Notes: generated from the letters alone by a model not told the origin. A stretch of 64,000 nt of DNA from Amyelois transitella (GCF_032362555.1 NC_083505.1:8113501-8177500); one strand, 5' to 3'. Shown: positions 23,425 to 36,882, numbered from the stretch's first letter. Program-made: numbers and translations.

Positions 23425-24000
23425 ATGCCGTTACCCCGTAACCCAGCGCGTTTTGTGCTAATTTAGTCAATTGTCTCCCACTCTCCTACCCATAAGCCAC
23501 TGTAAAACTACTTTCTCAGGAGCGTCATTCCTCCACGTACCCTCAAAATCTTATTTTGTACATAGACAGCCAGGCGTCACAACGATGACGCCTCGCGTGA
23601 CTTATTATTCTTATCAATTTTATATGACTTTATTTGTAGTAGAAATGATTAGCTTAAGAACTTGTTTAAGATACCTATTTAATTGCGTCGTTTGTATAAT
23701 GTTTGAACGTATATCTTCACTAAATATTTGATATAAGTTTTTATTAAATTAGCCATAGGTATTATGAGTCAGTATTTTATTGGAAGTTACTGAAATAAGC
23801 GGATTTCTGCCGGAGGGCCAGAGGTGAATTTGATTGGTGGGTGTTTGTAGATAGTGTGCTATAAATGTGAATAATTTATACGAGTATTTTGTAAGTCCAC
23901 AGCTTTACGTGATATCACATAAATATTGGCCCTTCTGCATAAAATCACTAATACTTACTTAGTATAAAAGAATATGTTATATTTTATAAATAATAATAAA
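23425..24000 (+). other. CadN: CadN 3' UTR, minimum extent
   Basis: AT-rich non-coding sequence follows the stop. The first clear AATAAA lies at 23995-24000. Longer 3' UTRs are possible, since no recognisable repeat interrupts the next 2.5 kb and another AATAAA occurs near 27017. I cannot choose between them. Confidence 0.45.
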
Positions 24001-26600
24001 GTTAGATAAAACTGTCTATTCGGACAAGGAGTTTACAATGCTCATTTGAAATGTGAAATGTAAAAGGGGTATGTAAATACGATAATAACAAAAGGCAACC
24101 CCGTAATCCTTAGTAAAATATGAAAAAAAAAACATACTTACGTGTCTAAATTGTAAGCGAACTGTACAGTAACTGGTGTTCCTCTCCTAATGTCTCAGAG
24201 TAGTTCTAGCAAATAAGAATAATCTGAAAATAGCTATGGTCTACTCATCTTACTGTAGGTATTGTAATCAGAACTCTGTTTTCATTTGATTTGTGTGTGG
24301 ATTAGAATGACTGCATCTGAATGAGAGCGAGACTGAATGTGTGGGTAAAATTATGTTTGTTGAACTAATTTTTATGTACGTATATGTTTGGGTGTATGGG
24401 CGTAAATTAATTTACGAATATGGTGTGGTTGGGTGAGTGCGTCGCGAGTCTCTCATGACATTGCGTTAAAATAAATGGAGGGACTGTGCCAATTTATTAG
24501 CATTATATGACGCAGCTAATGACGGTAGATTTAAGTGTTTGCACTTTATTTATTCGTATGTTTAAATATAATATTAGTCGCACCTAGGAAAATATCAATA
24601 ACTTATTAAGAGTGTTGTGCTAGATATTATCCTACCGAAATTGACGTGAGATAGTTAATGAAACCTTTAGAAGTCACTAATTTATAAAGTTACGATTAAG
24701 AATTTATAGTAAAATAATTAAATAATTATACAGTTTCTGGAAACTGTCTCACATCGATATCGTATTACGATCAGTGTACATTTTAGAATATACTGAATTG
24801 CGTTAAAATGACTGATTTTATTATGCGTTTAAATGCCTAAGATTTTGTAGATTCGGTTATTTAATTATAAACTTGAACTACCTTATTATAAGGTCACCCA
24901 TTAGTTTGCACTAAAGAAAACTATTATTCAATACATCAATATTAAAGCAATTCTCGTTAATTACTATTCGTGTAAGTAGACATAAACCTAGTTAGTCACG
25001 GTTTTCATTATCATTTAAGTTTTAATATCATTACACTGCCAGTATCATACATATAGACGAATTACGATAGTTGATTCGGTCCGATTTTATATTTCAGTCT
25101 TTACAACTTTTTGTATTGTGAGTTTTTTGAACTGTTTATAACGAGATACTTTAACCATAACTTTCCGCTCAATAGACTCCAATCTTCCACTGTCAGCTCT
25201 GTCGCGTCTTGCGTGTTGTAAACTCTACTCTAACCCGTAGGTTACGGCCGTTCTGTAATTATCGTATGAATTTATGTGTCACCTGCGTTCTTATTTACTT
25301 TTATCGTAACTGTATCTTGTTTCTGCTATGTTACAATGTCATTTTTGTTACCAATGTGTCTCGAACTCTCTTCAGCTATATATTTTTTTGGACAGTTATA
25401 GTCATCTTGAACGATTTTTATGTTAACGAGTAAAAAAAAGACAGCGACGCGAAGTCGCTACTCGTTTTATTGACTTTATATTTAATGCAGAACAGCATTT
25501 AGCAGTTTTTATTTGCTTTAAAATTTCTATTATGATACATCAAGTTTTATTCGAGCCTAATTGGTTTAAAATAAAAGTTTTCGATAATTCTAAAGAACCC
25601 GAGGCCGAATATCCATATCAGTATTATGTTCTTCCAAACTGTCTTTTGTTCGACCTACTCTTGCAAGTTGTGACCGATGGCTTGTTTATGCCTGTAAGTA
25701 TATATTTCTCACTAAAACGGCCTCTCTACGTGGGTAACAGCTGCAAGCGCCCGTGGCACTTTTTTACATTCGGATATTAGAACTAGGATACAAATTAAGA
25801 GCACAGAGAAAACACTACAAGATACGCTCTTGCAACGCACATGAAAACATCGTTCCCTTATTATAATAATGTCGTAAACTGCTACTTAGCTACAAAATCT
25901 GCTTAAGTTTCCCTTCTGGCCAATAACTATACTGTATGTTTGAACACATGTTCCTTGTTTGGAATATCTTTCTGTGCAATCGTTTGTTTACGATAGAGGC
26001 GAACGAAGTAGTTTCGAGTTTTTAGTAAATCCACCAACACTATTAACTATTGTCACTTGTTTCGAACAACGAAACGTGTTATGTCTACATTGTGAACTAG
26101 AAACTAAATCCGAACACAGTGTTACCGCTTAAATTACACTCGGAGTAAACAATGCGCTAATTTTTACCACGTTTACAAAGAAGTTTCTTTCGGAACCACC
26201 AAGTTAAACAAATGTAATTTTAAATTAAAAAGTAACTTCTACTTCGGAATCGATCACATGTGGTGATGTACTTTCTAGTTTCTATGAATATAAATATATA
26301 AATGTCTGCCTTTGCCTGGATTTTCATTAATTCATTAAACAAAGACATTAAAGAGTAGGCGAAGCCTAATTATATCATCAACGAAATCTCATTAGATTTC
26401 GTGCATTCTACATACTGGGAAGAAATAATTAAAATTTGTATGTAGTTTAATTCAGTTTTCATATTTCATATATAGGCAGAAAATCTGATTTCCACTTCGA
26501 CATATGACAGCCGATTCACGCTTTAAATTGATTGAATTTTTCTTTGCATCGTATTCCATCGATCGGAATCAATCCTTTTTATCAGGAATACCTACAATTT
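24001..26600. other. Intergenic or extended CadN 3' UTR, with one hairpin
   Basis: No gene is recognised. An imperfect hairpin lies at 25425-25466, with outer arms AACGAGTA and TACTCGTT and inner arms AGCGAC and GTCGCT. The open frame near 25532-25780 has no recognisable domain. Confidence 0.5.
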
Positions 26601-26609
26601 CGATTTTTT

Positions 26610-26715
26610 TGGGTAATCAAACAGCTGAACGTGACCTATCAGTATTTTCAAGACTGTTGGCTCTGTCAGGTAGACAGGACGCAAGGGATATAGACGTGAT
26701 TATGTATATGTGTAA
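26610..26715 (+). repeat. Partial copy of the ATGT-tailed repeat family
   Basis: It shares GCTGAACGTGACCTATCAGT, TCAAGACTGTTGGCTCTGTC and GGGATATAGACGTGATTATG with the longer copies at 39884 and 60934. Confidence 0.75.
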
Positions 26716-29333
26716 ATTTTAAATTGATAATTTTTATTTTAAAAATCTTGGTTTAATATCTCATAACATAACACGGATATAGACACACCTAAAACATAAA
26801 TATTATCATTTGTATTATTTGGTGGTTCCGACAAAGTAATGCACGAAACTTGATCACAGAGCACAGAACCCCAGTACAAATGTAAGAAATGTTCGACACC
26901 GCACTCAACTACCGGTGCACTTGTGTATTTTATTTTAAGACATTACATTATAGTTATGTTTTGTTTCAACTGTGATTATTTAGTTGTACAACTCTGACGA
27001 TTACATAAAAGAACGAATAAAATATTAAAAAATACTTTTCTTTTTATTTCATACCCTAATACAACCCACAGCTGTTTCATGCTAAATGGAGTGTGGATGG
27101 GGACCGATAGAGAAGTACTTGCTCAGTTTCATATAAGTCAAAAGTACCTAAGTTAATATTTAATGTAATATACAATTATTTATTGAAAATTATGAACAAA
27201 TTCATGATTGGTAAGAATTGTTGAAAATTCTAGCCGTGTAAAAATTTATGAATTGCTTACCAAAAACAAATCGGACATAATAATAGCTTAGTTAGTTTTT
27301 ATATTTTTAAATTGTCTTTATAGGTAGGTACCCTTATAAATAAATGATCTATGGTTATAAGGTTATGGTGTTAAGTATAAACAGTTCTTGGGTAGAAAAA
27401 TCTCTTTAAGCCGACCCCCAATATTTTTGTAAACAAAGTTATTTTTGGCGTTCGACTTAGCAGATCCGCTGCCGTAACAGATAAGTTACACTCGTATTTC
27501 TCACTGAGCTCACTTTAATCACAGGGGATATAAAAGGTAGGCGATTCCACGCGTCCAAAACTATTCACAAACATTTTCAAGGCCATTTATTCCGTACCTT
27601 GCTCAAATTATGTGTGAAAGTTTTCAGCAGTTGAAATCCATTACTTAACCTCGGAAATATACACAGTACACTATTTTAATAAAAAAAAATTACATGACTA
27701 ATCAAGAATACATCCTTTGTTGTGAAATATTTTGTACCATGTGGTTCACAGCACTTTAAAATGGTATCTTATTGGACACATTATGCGTTTTGATGGCTTT
27801 TTTTTAATTAACGGGCCAACCTATTCCCGGATCTTGGTGATAAATAGTTTGTAGGCCAAGCTTTTTGGGCCCCAGAACAATGTCAACTCCATAGTGTTAT
27901 GATCTGATTTTAATATGATGCAAAACAGAGGAGGCAAGACAGTACAGCCCCATAGAACTTGAAGTAAAAAGTTAATTTTTTGTACTTGTCAGCACTAGCT
28001 CTTTCTATGACCTTCTGTGTAAAGTTTGTCTTAGGTTTATGGTAGACAGCATTCTTGATACAGAGCTTTTACATTTGTCATGTAGGATAACGCGACTTAC
28101 GGTACAGCCTTACTAGCTACACAAGTTATTCGTCATAGGTCTGTGAGTTTTGTATCGTAGATCTACGATGGTCTACGACATCTTCACTTTAAGTCTCCGA
28201 GTTCTACGCCATAGGTCTCCGAGTTCTAAGCCATGGGTCTACGAGTTCTACGCCACAGGTCTACGATATTAGACCTCGTAGTCTACAAGATCTACGAGAC
28301 GCCTATGAATTTTCGGTGAGCCTACGAGAGATTGAATATTTTTTATAACAGAATTTTTATTTTTAAAAGACTTTACTTTCACAAACCCCGGGCGGCGTTT
28401 AATTGCACTTTATTTATATAAGCCCGAGTAAATTTATGTGGACTTTAGGAGAACCTTTCGTAAGAGTATTTATGTAAACATATTTACTTAAATGTAACAA
28501 AAGTTAACTGCTTCTTTACAAATTTGAATTCAGTTACTTTGGGTATATTTGGGCAATAGTAAATCAAAAACATTTTTCTTAATATAATTTCTATTTTAAA
28601 TAGGTATATAAGTTTTATTTTTTCTTTATAAAATAGGTTTCAATAAACTCAAAACCTACACGTATCATTCTATCAATAAGAGTACCTACCTATTGAAAAG
28701 CAAATGTATTGTGAAAAGTACTGTTGCGAATGCAATTCCTATTGTATGCGACGAAATAAGTGCAGGCCAAGGTAAAGTACCTTGGTACTTGAATATTTTG
28801 TATTTCTTTGTTTATTTGAATACTGCGCATTCAAATTAAGACACGTGGAAAAAAGTCGGAATATAGGTACATTTTTAATCTGATTGTACCTTTCTGGTAT
28901 CAATTGTACCAAAATAATATCATAATCGTGATCGTCTCGGTACCAAATTTCATTAAAATCAGGTGATCATGGTGATCGTTTCTGTGGTTTAATTGTTAAG
29001 AGGTGATAAACAAACTTATTTTCGCATTTATAATATTCCGCATCAGATTTGTAAGCTATCTGGTGATCGCTAAATACACCACACGATGTCTAAGGCTGAC
29101 CCGTTTTAATTAAAACTTTGACATTGTGCTGCACTGAAATTGGCAAGTTGAGACATTATTCTTTGAAGGCGACGTAATTGCTTAGATAATTATAAGCATT
29201 TTCATAGATCGAAAAGCAGCCAAGTTAGAGTCGAACTTAGGATTCTTTATCATTGTATAATCCAAATTTCGTTTGAAGTATTTGATAAATTTTACAAACT
29301 TGAATTTTTCACGGTGTACCATTTTTTGTAATG
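26716..29333. other. Intergenic DNA, no gene seen
   Basis: AT-rich DNA containing the 22-bp tandem repeat described at 28191-28270. An AATAAA near 27017 could serve a long CadN transcript. No coding region is supported. Confidence 0.5.
28191..28270. repeat. 22-bp tandem repeat
   Basis: Units start at about 28191, 28214, 28236 and 28258, with the pattern GGTCTMCGAGTTCTAMGCCA. Just upstream, 28154-28169 is a perfect palindrome (ATCGTAGATCTACGAT), and related TCTACGA words run on to about 28330. Confidence 0.85.
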
Positions 29334-29595
29334 GTGTCGTGTGGTTCCCGGCACCATTGCAAAAAAGAATAGGACCATTCCATCTCTTTCCCACGGATGT
29401 CGTAAAAGGCGACTAAGGGATAGGCTTATAAACTTGGGATTCCTCTTTTAGGCGATAGGCTAGCAACCTGTCACTATTTGAATCTTAATTCTATCACTAA
29501 GCCTAACAGCTGAGCGTGGCCTTTCAGTCTTTTCAAGACTGTTGGCTCTGTCTACTCCGCTAGGGATATAGACGTGATCATATGTATGTACGTAT
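29334..29595 (+). repeat. Full copy of the ATGT-tailed repeat family
   Basis: It opens with GTGTCGTGTGGTTCCCGGCA and contains CCATCTCTTTCCCACGGATG, AAAGGCGACTAAGGGATAGG and TCTTTTCAAGACTGTTGGCT. It ends with GGATATAGACGTGATCATAT and an ATGT/ACGT tail. It is very similar to 39884-40142 and 60934-61193. It may be a SINE or a LINE 3' end, but I see no RT frame. Confidence 0.8.
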
Positions 29596-32500
29596 GTTGA
29601 ATTTTTCACAAATATTCTTTCTTTTCTATATTATCGCTTCCACCGGACTTTCGGTGATTCTGCCAATGTCATGGTTTGAAGAGATTCACAAATATTATTC
29701 CTGCCCATAAATTTTCTATGACATAAGGACTGGCATGGGACTGGCCATCAGATGTGACGTAAAATTTCGTTTCGTTTTTACCGTTCGCTTACGGAACCTT
29801 TAAAATTGTAACGAAATCGATTTAATCGTATTAAATCACTAAGGAAAAATTTAGTACGGTCCTTCGCTACCCACTTCTCAGACTCTTGGCTAAATATTTA
29901 GTTTGTATCGCGAACGGTCGGGCAAACGGTAAGAGGGTTCTTTCAAGTTAAATTTTTTTTAATTTCTTTAGTGTTTAGAATTAAAATATCTCGTTGTTAG
30001 GCGCAAGGTTAAATATTTATTGAATTATAACAACAAAAAACAATGTATCATATCGTGAGGGACTAACAATATCTTGTATACTAACAATATACATATATAT
30101 AATATTCTAATAGCTATTTCACACCTATACGAAGAGATTACATCAACACTTTTACGTTCTAGACTAATATCATTTTCAACACTAACTTGGTGGATCTCAA
30201 TGTCGACAAGAATCAAATTGAATTATGAAACTTTTGCAGCTTAGTAACACGATTCGTCAGTTTCGAGAGAGTTCTCGTTGGTTCGTATTTACAATTCCTA
30301 TATATTTAAGTAAATAACAAGTTCTCACTAATATAAAAATAATATAAAGACGAGTTACTTCTAAGTTCTTGTTATAAGGTCGCCTAAATTCACTGAGCAA
30401 GAAAAAGTTGATAATAAATTCCTGAGAAGTTGTCCAGTAATCTAAATGTACAGACAAAGGCGTCCGTACACTTAATGGTCCATTATATCTCATTTTTAAC
30501 ACATCAAGAGAAAGATTTTGTTAACTTTATTTCGCCCATTTGGCGTTAAATGTAATTTTGCTGAGCTGATGTAAAATTAATTTGGATAAATCACTGCTCC
30601 TGTAATGTGTCAGTAGCTTAATTTATTTTGCAATTACGTATCGGAGGCAAAGCTCTTAAAAGGATAAAAATATCTCATTAAAACAGAGTAGGTACATACA
30701 AAAAAAACGTATTATGCGTTTATCAGTATTTTTATTTTTAGTAGGTAATTCAAAAAGATTACAAGTGATTCAATATTTAAGCCCAGACAAATACTTACTA
30801 TTACCACTTATACGAGTACTACACTTGTTCAATTGCAAACCAACAGATAATTATTCATTCTAATTGCACTGATGCTGTTGTATATGTATATCCCATCACT
30901 ATTGATTTATTGAAAAATAAAGCTAACGACGAACCAATACATTATCATGATTAGTGAGTGCTATTTATTCAGTAACAGCAGTAAATATAAATGTTAACTT
31001 ACATCACTTAATGATGCCCCATTTCACTTGTAAAATAATAACATATGGAATCTTCAATGCATTATAAATTATTTTAAAAATATGTAAAAATAATGCTACC
31101 TGCATTATTTGTTGTTATTACATTGTTATTCAAAATGAGATATGAATCTGTATCAAAAGAAAAATGTATGTTTTACTGTAAGTATAATATCATTTTCTAT
31201 CCAAAAAAGTAAGTTACCACGCAAATAATAAGTACAGTCGAGGGTTTAAAACATGCATACATACTATCTATTTAAGAGCAATATAAAGGTGGGCTTAATT
31301 CTAAATGGGGTCTCTTGGGTCAACCTTAAATTCAGAGGAAAATAATAGCTGTTGTTATAATTTTCAGCAAGAGGTAGTTGAACTCAGTGCTTACCCGAAA
31401 TATAAAATGTAACAAATCATTCAATGACTCGTCAAAAATCCGACCAATCCAATGAACCCAAAAAGCAAAGCCTCTTTCTAAGTAAGATTGTTTGTAATAG
31501 AAATAACTAGGGTAACCCGTGAGAACGTCTTCAATATAAATTTTATTTACTGTCCACTGATTGTTACATGATTCATCCGCGAAAAATGTTACCGATTTCA
31601 ACAAAATCGGTCCGGTGATTTTACAGTCATAAAAACAGAGATATACAGGATAACATTCTTTTAAACGTAGGTATAATCTTTAACAATATGTTATTATTAC
31701 TCAACGAAATACTCAATAATTAAATTACTTACTTGAAAGAAACATTGTGACAACGAAGATAAACCTTAGCATATCTTCCCAAAGCATGTAAAGTGATTGT
31801 TAAATGTTAATTGAGGAGAATTTAATGAGAGAAAGGAACAACCCGTAATTTGAATTAATTTGTATGTTTGTCCAAAAATTCATCCTCGCAATCATTAGAT
31901 GGGTTATAATGAAACACGGCGCCATAAAACTGCACTCATTTACAGGTGTTGCATTGTATTGCTCTACATGTACACACATTTTGCATAGCTATCTTGTCAT
32001 ATTTATACGTTAAGAGTAAAAGTTAAAATGTCTGACTATTAAGTCAAAAAAGAGAAAATCATTGGCTGCTTCTTGGGTGATGTCATCTCACCTTCCTAAG
32101 TCCACAGAGTGAACAACATGGTAACTGGTCTCGAAAAAGGTAACTCGAGGCTGAAACTATTACTTACTTGACTCTGGCGTAAATTTGCGGAAGTCATGAA
32201 CTTTATTCTAAAATCAGAAATACATAAAGCTTGTATATAAAGCTTTGAATACACGGCATCTTGGTCAATGGAAATCCATTGCTATCAGAAGAGACATTAC
32301 GACCACTGCCTTATAGATACACCTTTGAGCTGTGTATACGGCGAGGCATTTTGATTACAGTGTACCAAATAGTATGTATAATACCTACGTATAATTCCAT
32401 TATGAATCGATGAAAAGGGTTAAAAATATAATTTTTGTCTCCACCATCGAGTGGAATATCAGCATGTTCGTTTTATTCTCTGTACTGTGTTTGTTAGTAT

Positions 32501-32624
32501 GAGAAATATTTGACTAATTTACCTACAGCTTGGTCAAAAATCGCTTACGTTCATCTGTTAATTGTCATTTGAGTACCTAATCAACCTCATAAACATTTAA
32601 CACCTTAACAAACGTTATTCCTAT
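29596..32624. other. Intergenic DNA, nothing recognised
   Basis: AT-rich DNA without a supported gene. Small open frames (30025-30216, 30257-30502 and 31332-31604, all - strand) lack start context, domains and splice signals. Confidence 0.55.
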
Positions 32625-32883
32625 TTCTCTACACTCTACTTATAAATGCAAATGTAACTCTGCCTGTTGTGTCTGTATTACGCTTTCAAACCTAAGCCCA
32701 GTGGCTTACCAGCCAATTATAAAATTTTATAATTGGCTGGTAAGCCACTGTAACTGTATAATATAATATGTTTGTATCCACTGTTTATTACTAATAAAGG
32801 GGGAGAAAGAGTTAAAAGAGTGGAAGGAGTTGAAAGATTATCAGTAACCTTTTACGGCGAAGGAAGCCGCAGGTAACAGCTAG
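32625..32883 (+). mobile_element. Helitron-like element containing a perfect palindrome
   Basis: The 3' end reads GCAGGTAACAGCTAG before a host T. The 5' edge near TCTCTACACTCTACTTATAA is approximate. Its middle is the 52-bp perfect palindrome at 32699-32750. No protein is encoded. Confidence 0.55.
32699..32750. repeat. Perfect 52-bp palindrome (26-bp arms, no spacer)
   Basis: The left arm begins CAGTGGCTTACCAGCC and ends TATAAAA. The right arm begins TTTTATA and ends GGCTGGTAAGCCACTG. Every base of the 26-bp arms pairs, and there is no loop sequence. Confidence 0.95.
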
Positions 32884-33425
32884 TAGATAGATAAAAAATA
32901 CACATACGTCGTAATGATTAAATAAGTATTCTATCTCAAAATATCAGAAAAATTATTTTTTGTGTTTTTTTTAAATAGGTTTTTAAATATAGCTTACTTC
33001 TATTTGTATAAACAGTAAAATTACTTTTATTTATTTTCACTTCTAAGCAAATAATCGTTTAACGAAAAATCATAATCTTATGTAGTTCATAATATCTAGG
33101 TACTGATATTGGCAAGTACAATTTAGCGACAAGAGTGGTTTGACTGCTTTATAATTATTCCAATGAGATACGTTTTGAGCCTTAAATTATCATAAATATT
33201 AAAATGTGATTCCTCTTATAATAATGAGAAATATTGCTTTATTTCTGCAGAAATTAATTCTATTCGATAATGTCTAAGAATAAGGCTGTTTGAGATGACA
33301 AAAATATTAAATAAGAAAGCTTTAGTACGCCAATTCGTAAACACGACCATCCATTTTCTTGTTATCGTGAGAAGTTCAGGAAATCCTCTAAATAACTACA
33401 CTATCAAAGAAAAGCCATATTTGTA
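32884..33425. other. Intergenic DNA, nothing recognised
   Basis: AT-rich, with no gene or repeat identified. Confidence 0.55.
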
Positions 33426-33692
33426 GCCACGTTACTGACTTTCTATCAGCCCGTGACTCTCTCTCAACAAGTGACTGACTCTCATCAGCATGTGACACTC
33501 CCTATCTGCACGTGACCGACACTATATCAGCACGTGACTGACTCACTTTGAAAACGTTACAGACTCTCTACGACCATGTGACTGACTCTTTCTGACTGCA
33601 CATGACTGATTTCAACACGTGAGTGAACCTTTGTCTGCACGTGACTCTCCCTGTCATCACGTGACTCCCTCTGTCACTACGTGAATGATTTC
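33426..33692. repeat. Degenerate minisatellite of ACGTGACTGACTCT units with E-box cores
   Basis: About 13 units of roughly 17-24 bp follow the pattern ACGTGACTGACTCT, then a spacer ending CATCAGC or CTGC. Five units create a perfect CACGTG hexamer (33509-33514, 33531-33536, 33616-33621, 33638-33643 and 33658-33663). Others are CATGTG or ACGTTAC variants. Confidence 0.85.
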
Positions 33693-35164
33693 TGAGTCTT
33701 GTGTTGACCATTGCCAATAATCTTAATTCGAATACCTACTACAATAATGTTAGTTAATAATGACAATTTGTCCAAAATTTTGTCTTTGCCTTTCTTTAAA
33801 AGTTTCAAATACAGACTCGAACTGTCTAATAAAAATATCGACTACGACTAAAGGGTACAAGTATAGTTTCAAAATACAATTTATTTACAGGATTAGTGAT
33901 GTTTGATGACCCTTTTAGGCTTATCAAACATCAACGGCTTTTAGATTGTACAGAATTGGAACCGCCAAAGTAGTGATTGAATGCCTGCTTCCAATCAGCC
34001 CTTACGGCTGAATACATATGAATAGCTACCTACCAAACCAATGTCCTCATACATACGGGCTTAGTAACAAGGCCATTATTTCATAAGTGATTAGTTTCTA
34101 TATTAGTATTGAGTCTATTCGATTTAATTTATGTGAAGTATCAACAAAGAGTTTTCAGCTACATGCCACATCAATAAATAGGAAATTTATATTTACAAAT
34201 GAACGGATTATGGAACTATTGGCCGTAGTATGAACAATTAAAAAAACAAGTTGATGTAACTCGTAAGATTTAACTTAAACTTATTTTAGATAGGCAGATT
34301 AACTTACGCTTTATGATATATCTAATGAAAGATATTTCTTAACTCGTCTTTCCAGTTTCCCGAGTAATCTTTGCTCAACTACAACGGTGACAAGTCAAAA
34401 CTTTAACGAGACGACTTTACGACTCAAAAGATGCACACGAACTTGAGATACCTAGTTATGTCGCCTTTATCAGTTCGGTGCATTTACCTCGTGAGTTTCA
34501 TTTCTCATTTTTCTATAATTCTTTTTTCCAACTTATTTGCCTGGTGATTCGCTCCTTTGAGGAATTGTATGCTAAAATTATGATAGGTAGAAATAATAAA
34601 CTTATTCAATTAAATTTGAAAGGTTTAATGGCATCTGGATGGATGTTTCTTTCTTATCCTGGTGTTACGTTACCCGAGAGCCAGGATTTAACGCAAGTGG
34701 GAAGCGATTAATACAACTATTATTCAATATTCGTATTTTTGCGTAACAATGAAAAAATATGTTAAAAATAAAAGTATACTTATCAAACAAACAGACATAA
34801 TATAAACACGTGAACGAGTATCTACCTAATTCACGACAGCCCGCACACAGCATGAGTTCCACACCCAACTTTATGTTATTTCAGGAAGGAGCCCCGAAGT
34901 TTACATCTAAATCATACTCAAGTTTTGAGACAAGCATCTGAACATGCGACGTTTGCAAATGGCGTCAACCAACCTATTTGGATCTAAATCGTCAGATCAA
35001 CTTAATTGGTTGTATTGGACTGTATTTTGAAGTACTAATAATTTATCGAAAAAATTTAAGTGACTAAAATTAGAACCTATAGAAAGTGTTATAGACATCT
35101 ACCTATAGATATTTACCTATAGTAATTAATAAATGTAACGAAGTGAAATAGGTGAATTTTCAAA
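33693..35164. other. Intergenic DNA with a small hairpin
   Basis: No gene is supported. An 11-bp stem (TGATGTTTGAT and ATCAAACATCA) with a 15-base loop occurs at 33897-33933. Confidence 0.55.
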
Positions 35165-35355
35165 GTGACCTCCCAATACATACATACATATAATCACATC
35201 CATATACTTCGCGGGGTAGACAGAGCCACCAGTCTTTAAAGGCTGATAGGCCACGTTAAGCTGCTTGGCTTAGTTATAGAATTGAGATTCATATATTATT
35301 TAATTAATATAATCACGTCTTTATCCCTTACGGGTAGACAGAACCAAAAAGTCTC
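35165..35355 (-). repeat. Two partial copies of the ATGT-tailed repeat, reverse orientation
   Basis: The first runs from ATACATACATACATATAATC through CGGGGTAGACAGAGCC to GAATTGAGATTC. The second is a shorter piece (ATAATCACGTCTTTATCCCT, GGGTAGACAGAACC). Both are reverse complements of the family seen at 39884. Confidence 0.75.
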
Positions 35356-35438
35356 ATGAGGATTATGCCGTTTAGGGAAGTGTCGATAGCCTTATGAAAT
35401 CATTTACCATCAGGTGAACCGTACTTATTTAATATCTA

Positions 35439-35545
35439 CTAGCGACCCGCCCCAGCTTCGTAAATACCAATCACCACCAAATATAAAATCGTCAATTACC
35501 TTTATACTTATCTACGAGAGAAACTCTTTTATGAATGACTACAAT
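35439..35545 (-). mobile_element. Helitron-like 3' end on the - strand
   Basis: Plus-strand ACTAGCGACCCGCCCCAGC reads on the - strand as a GC-rich end ...GGGTCGCTAG followed by T, like the end at 55544. The extent to 35545 is a guess. Confidence 0.5.
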
Positions 35546-36876
35546 ACAATGTTTTTTTATTTTTTTTAAATCATAACGTCAAACCCACTGAATGAAACTT
35601 ATTTACAATGTAAATAAACAAATAAAAAAACGAGAACGATTCTCTCCGTTAATGAATAAAGCTAACGCAAGTAAAAAGCGTTTATCAAGCCGTTGCGACC
35701 ACTCGGTACGTAGTTTAATTAAATTTTTAATTTATTGTGAAGACGGCCGCATGTGGTGCCGAGCACATAGCTTTGCAATTTGCTGCTATCTGTTGTTTAT
35801 TTACTTCATATTAACTATACTTATTTAGATATAACTGTACATTAGCTCTAACCGATTTGTTAGACTATTAATAGTTGCATTTTTAATAAAAGAATAGGTA
35901 CATATAAAAAACGGCCATGAGTTTGTGCCAACTTAAGTAACTTTCAAGATTTTTTAGAACTGTAGACATATATAATCGTAATCAAGTTGCGAAACTGTAT
36001 GGGTAACCTATATCAGACTGCATAATTAATTTCTAAGTGATGTAACACGTACAATCTATACTTATTGATTGGTACAACATAATCTACTTAGTATGTTTTC
36101 TTTCTTGATGATTTATAGGTGTGTATACATGCTAATATTAAAATCGCAATGTTTTAAATCCACTTAACCAATCTTTTCCCCGACCGAATTGTTTTCTTTG
36201 CAATTTTTGCTCATATATGTAGTGTGGTGTAAGGAAAGTCAAGGCCCCGAAGCTCTATAATGGAGGGTGCAACCGGGAATGCGCAAAGATAAGAGAAAGA
36301 GCACTCTCTATAAATGTCGTGTACGGAGAAGAGGATACTTTTCACGGGAGAAATTGATTTAACTTATTTATTAATAAAAAAATATCGACAGTCTCTGTAT
36401 ACTTTCTAACCGACGCCTGCCTAAATATATGTGGTACTTTATAAGAGACGTGGGACCATCGATCACTTCCTTAGAAGGTAGGTATGTTACCACCTTGGGG
36501 AATTTGCTTGTCAACATTGTAATTGATACATTTGATTTCTCAGTAAATCGATGCATGAAGTACATTACACATAATTATGTAGTTTCGGTGTAATTTTTTT
36601 TTAAGTTTTATTGCTACATTATTCACACCTCAATTCTATAGGTACCTGAAAGATATTTTGTACTTAATAAAACGAGAATAGGCACAGATATCTACTAAGC
36701 CAGTAAAATACATATTATATGTAAAATATCTAAATAGCTTTTAAGTTTAGGTAAATAGATACCTACCTAAACATGTATTATACAATTAAGCCTACTATTA
36801 TTGAGATTATTAATATTTCTTAGGGAAAGTACTAGAAAACTCAATCAAAATGCATATGTTAAATATTTTTCTTAAT
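35546..36876. other. Intergenic DNA, nothing recognised
   Basis: AT-rich DNA without supported genes. Near 36235-36300 a stretch resembles 18385-18440 and may be an old repeat. Confidence 0.5.
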
Positions 36877-36882
36877 TTTATT
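36877..36882 (-). terminator. Lebocin poly-A signal
   Basis: TTTATT on the + strand is AATAAA on the - strand, 64 bp past the lebocin stop codon. Confidence 0.7.

Noticed and set aside
25532-25780. 82-aa open frame downstream of CadN
   Set aside because: No family resemblance and no transcription signals. Its position suits 3' UTR or intergenic DNA.
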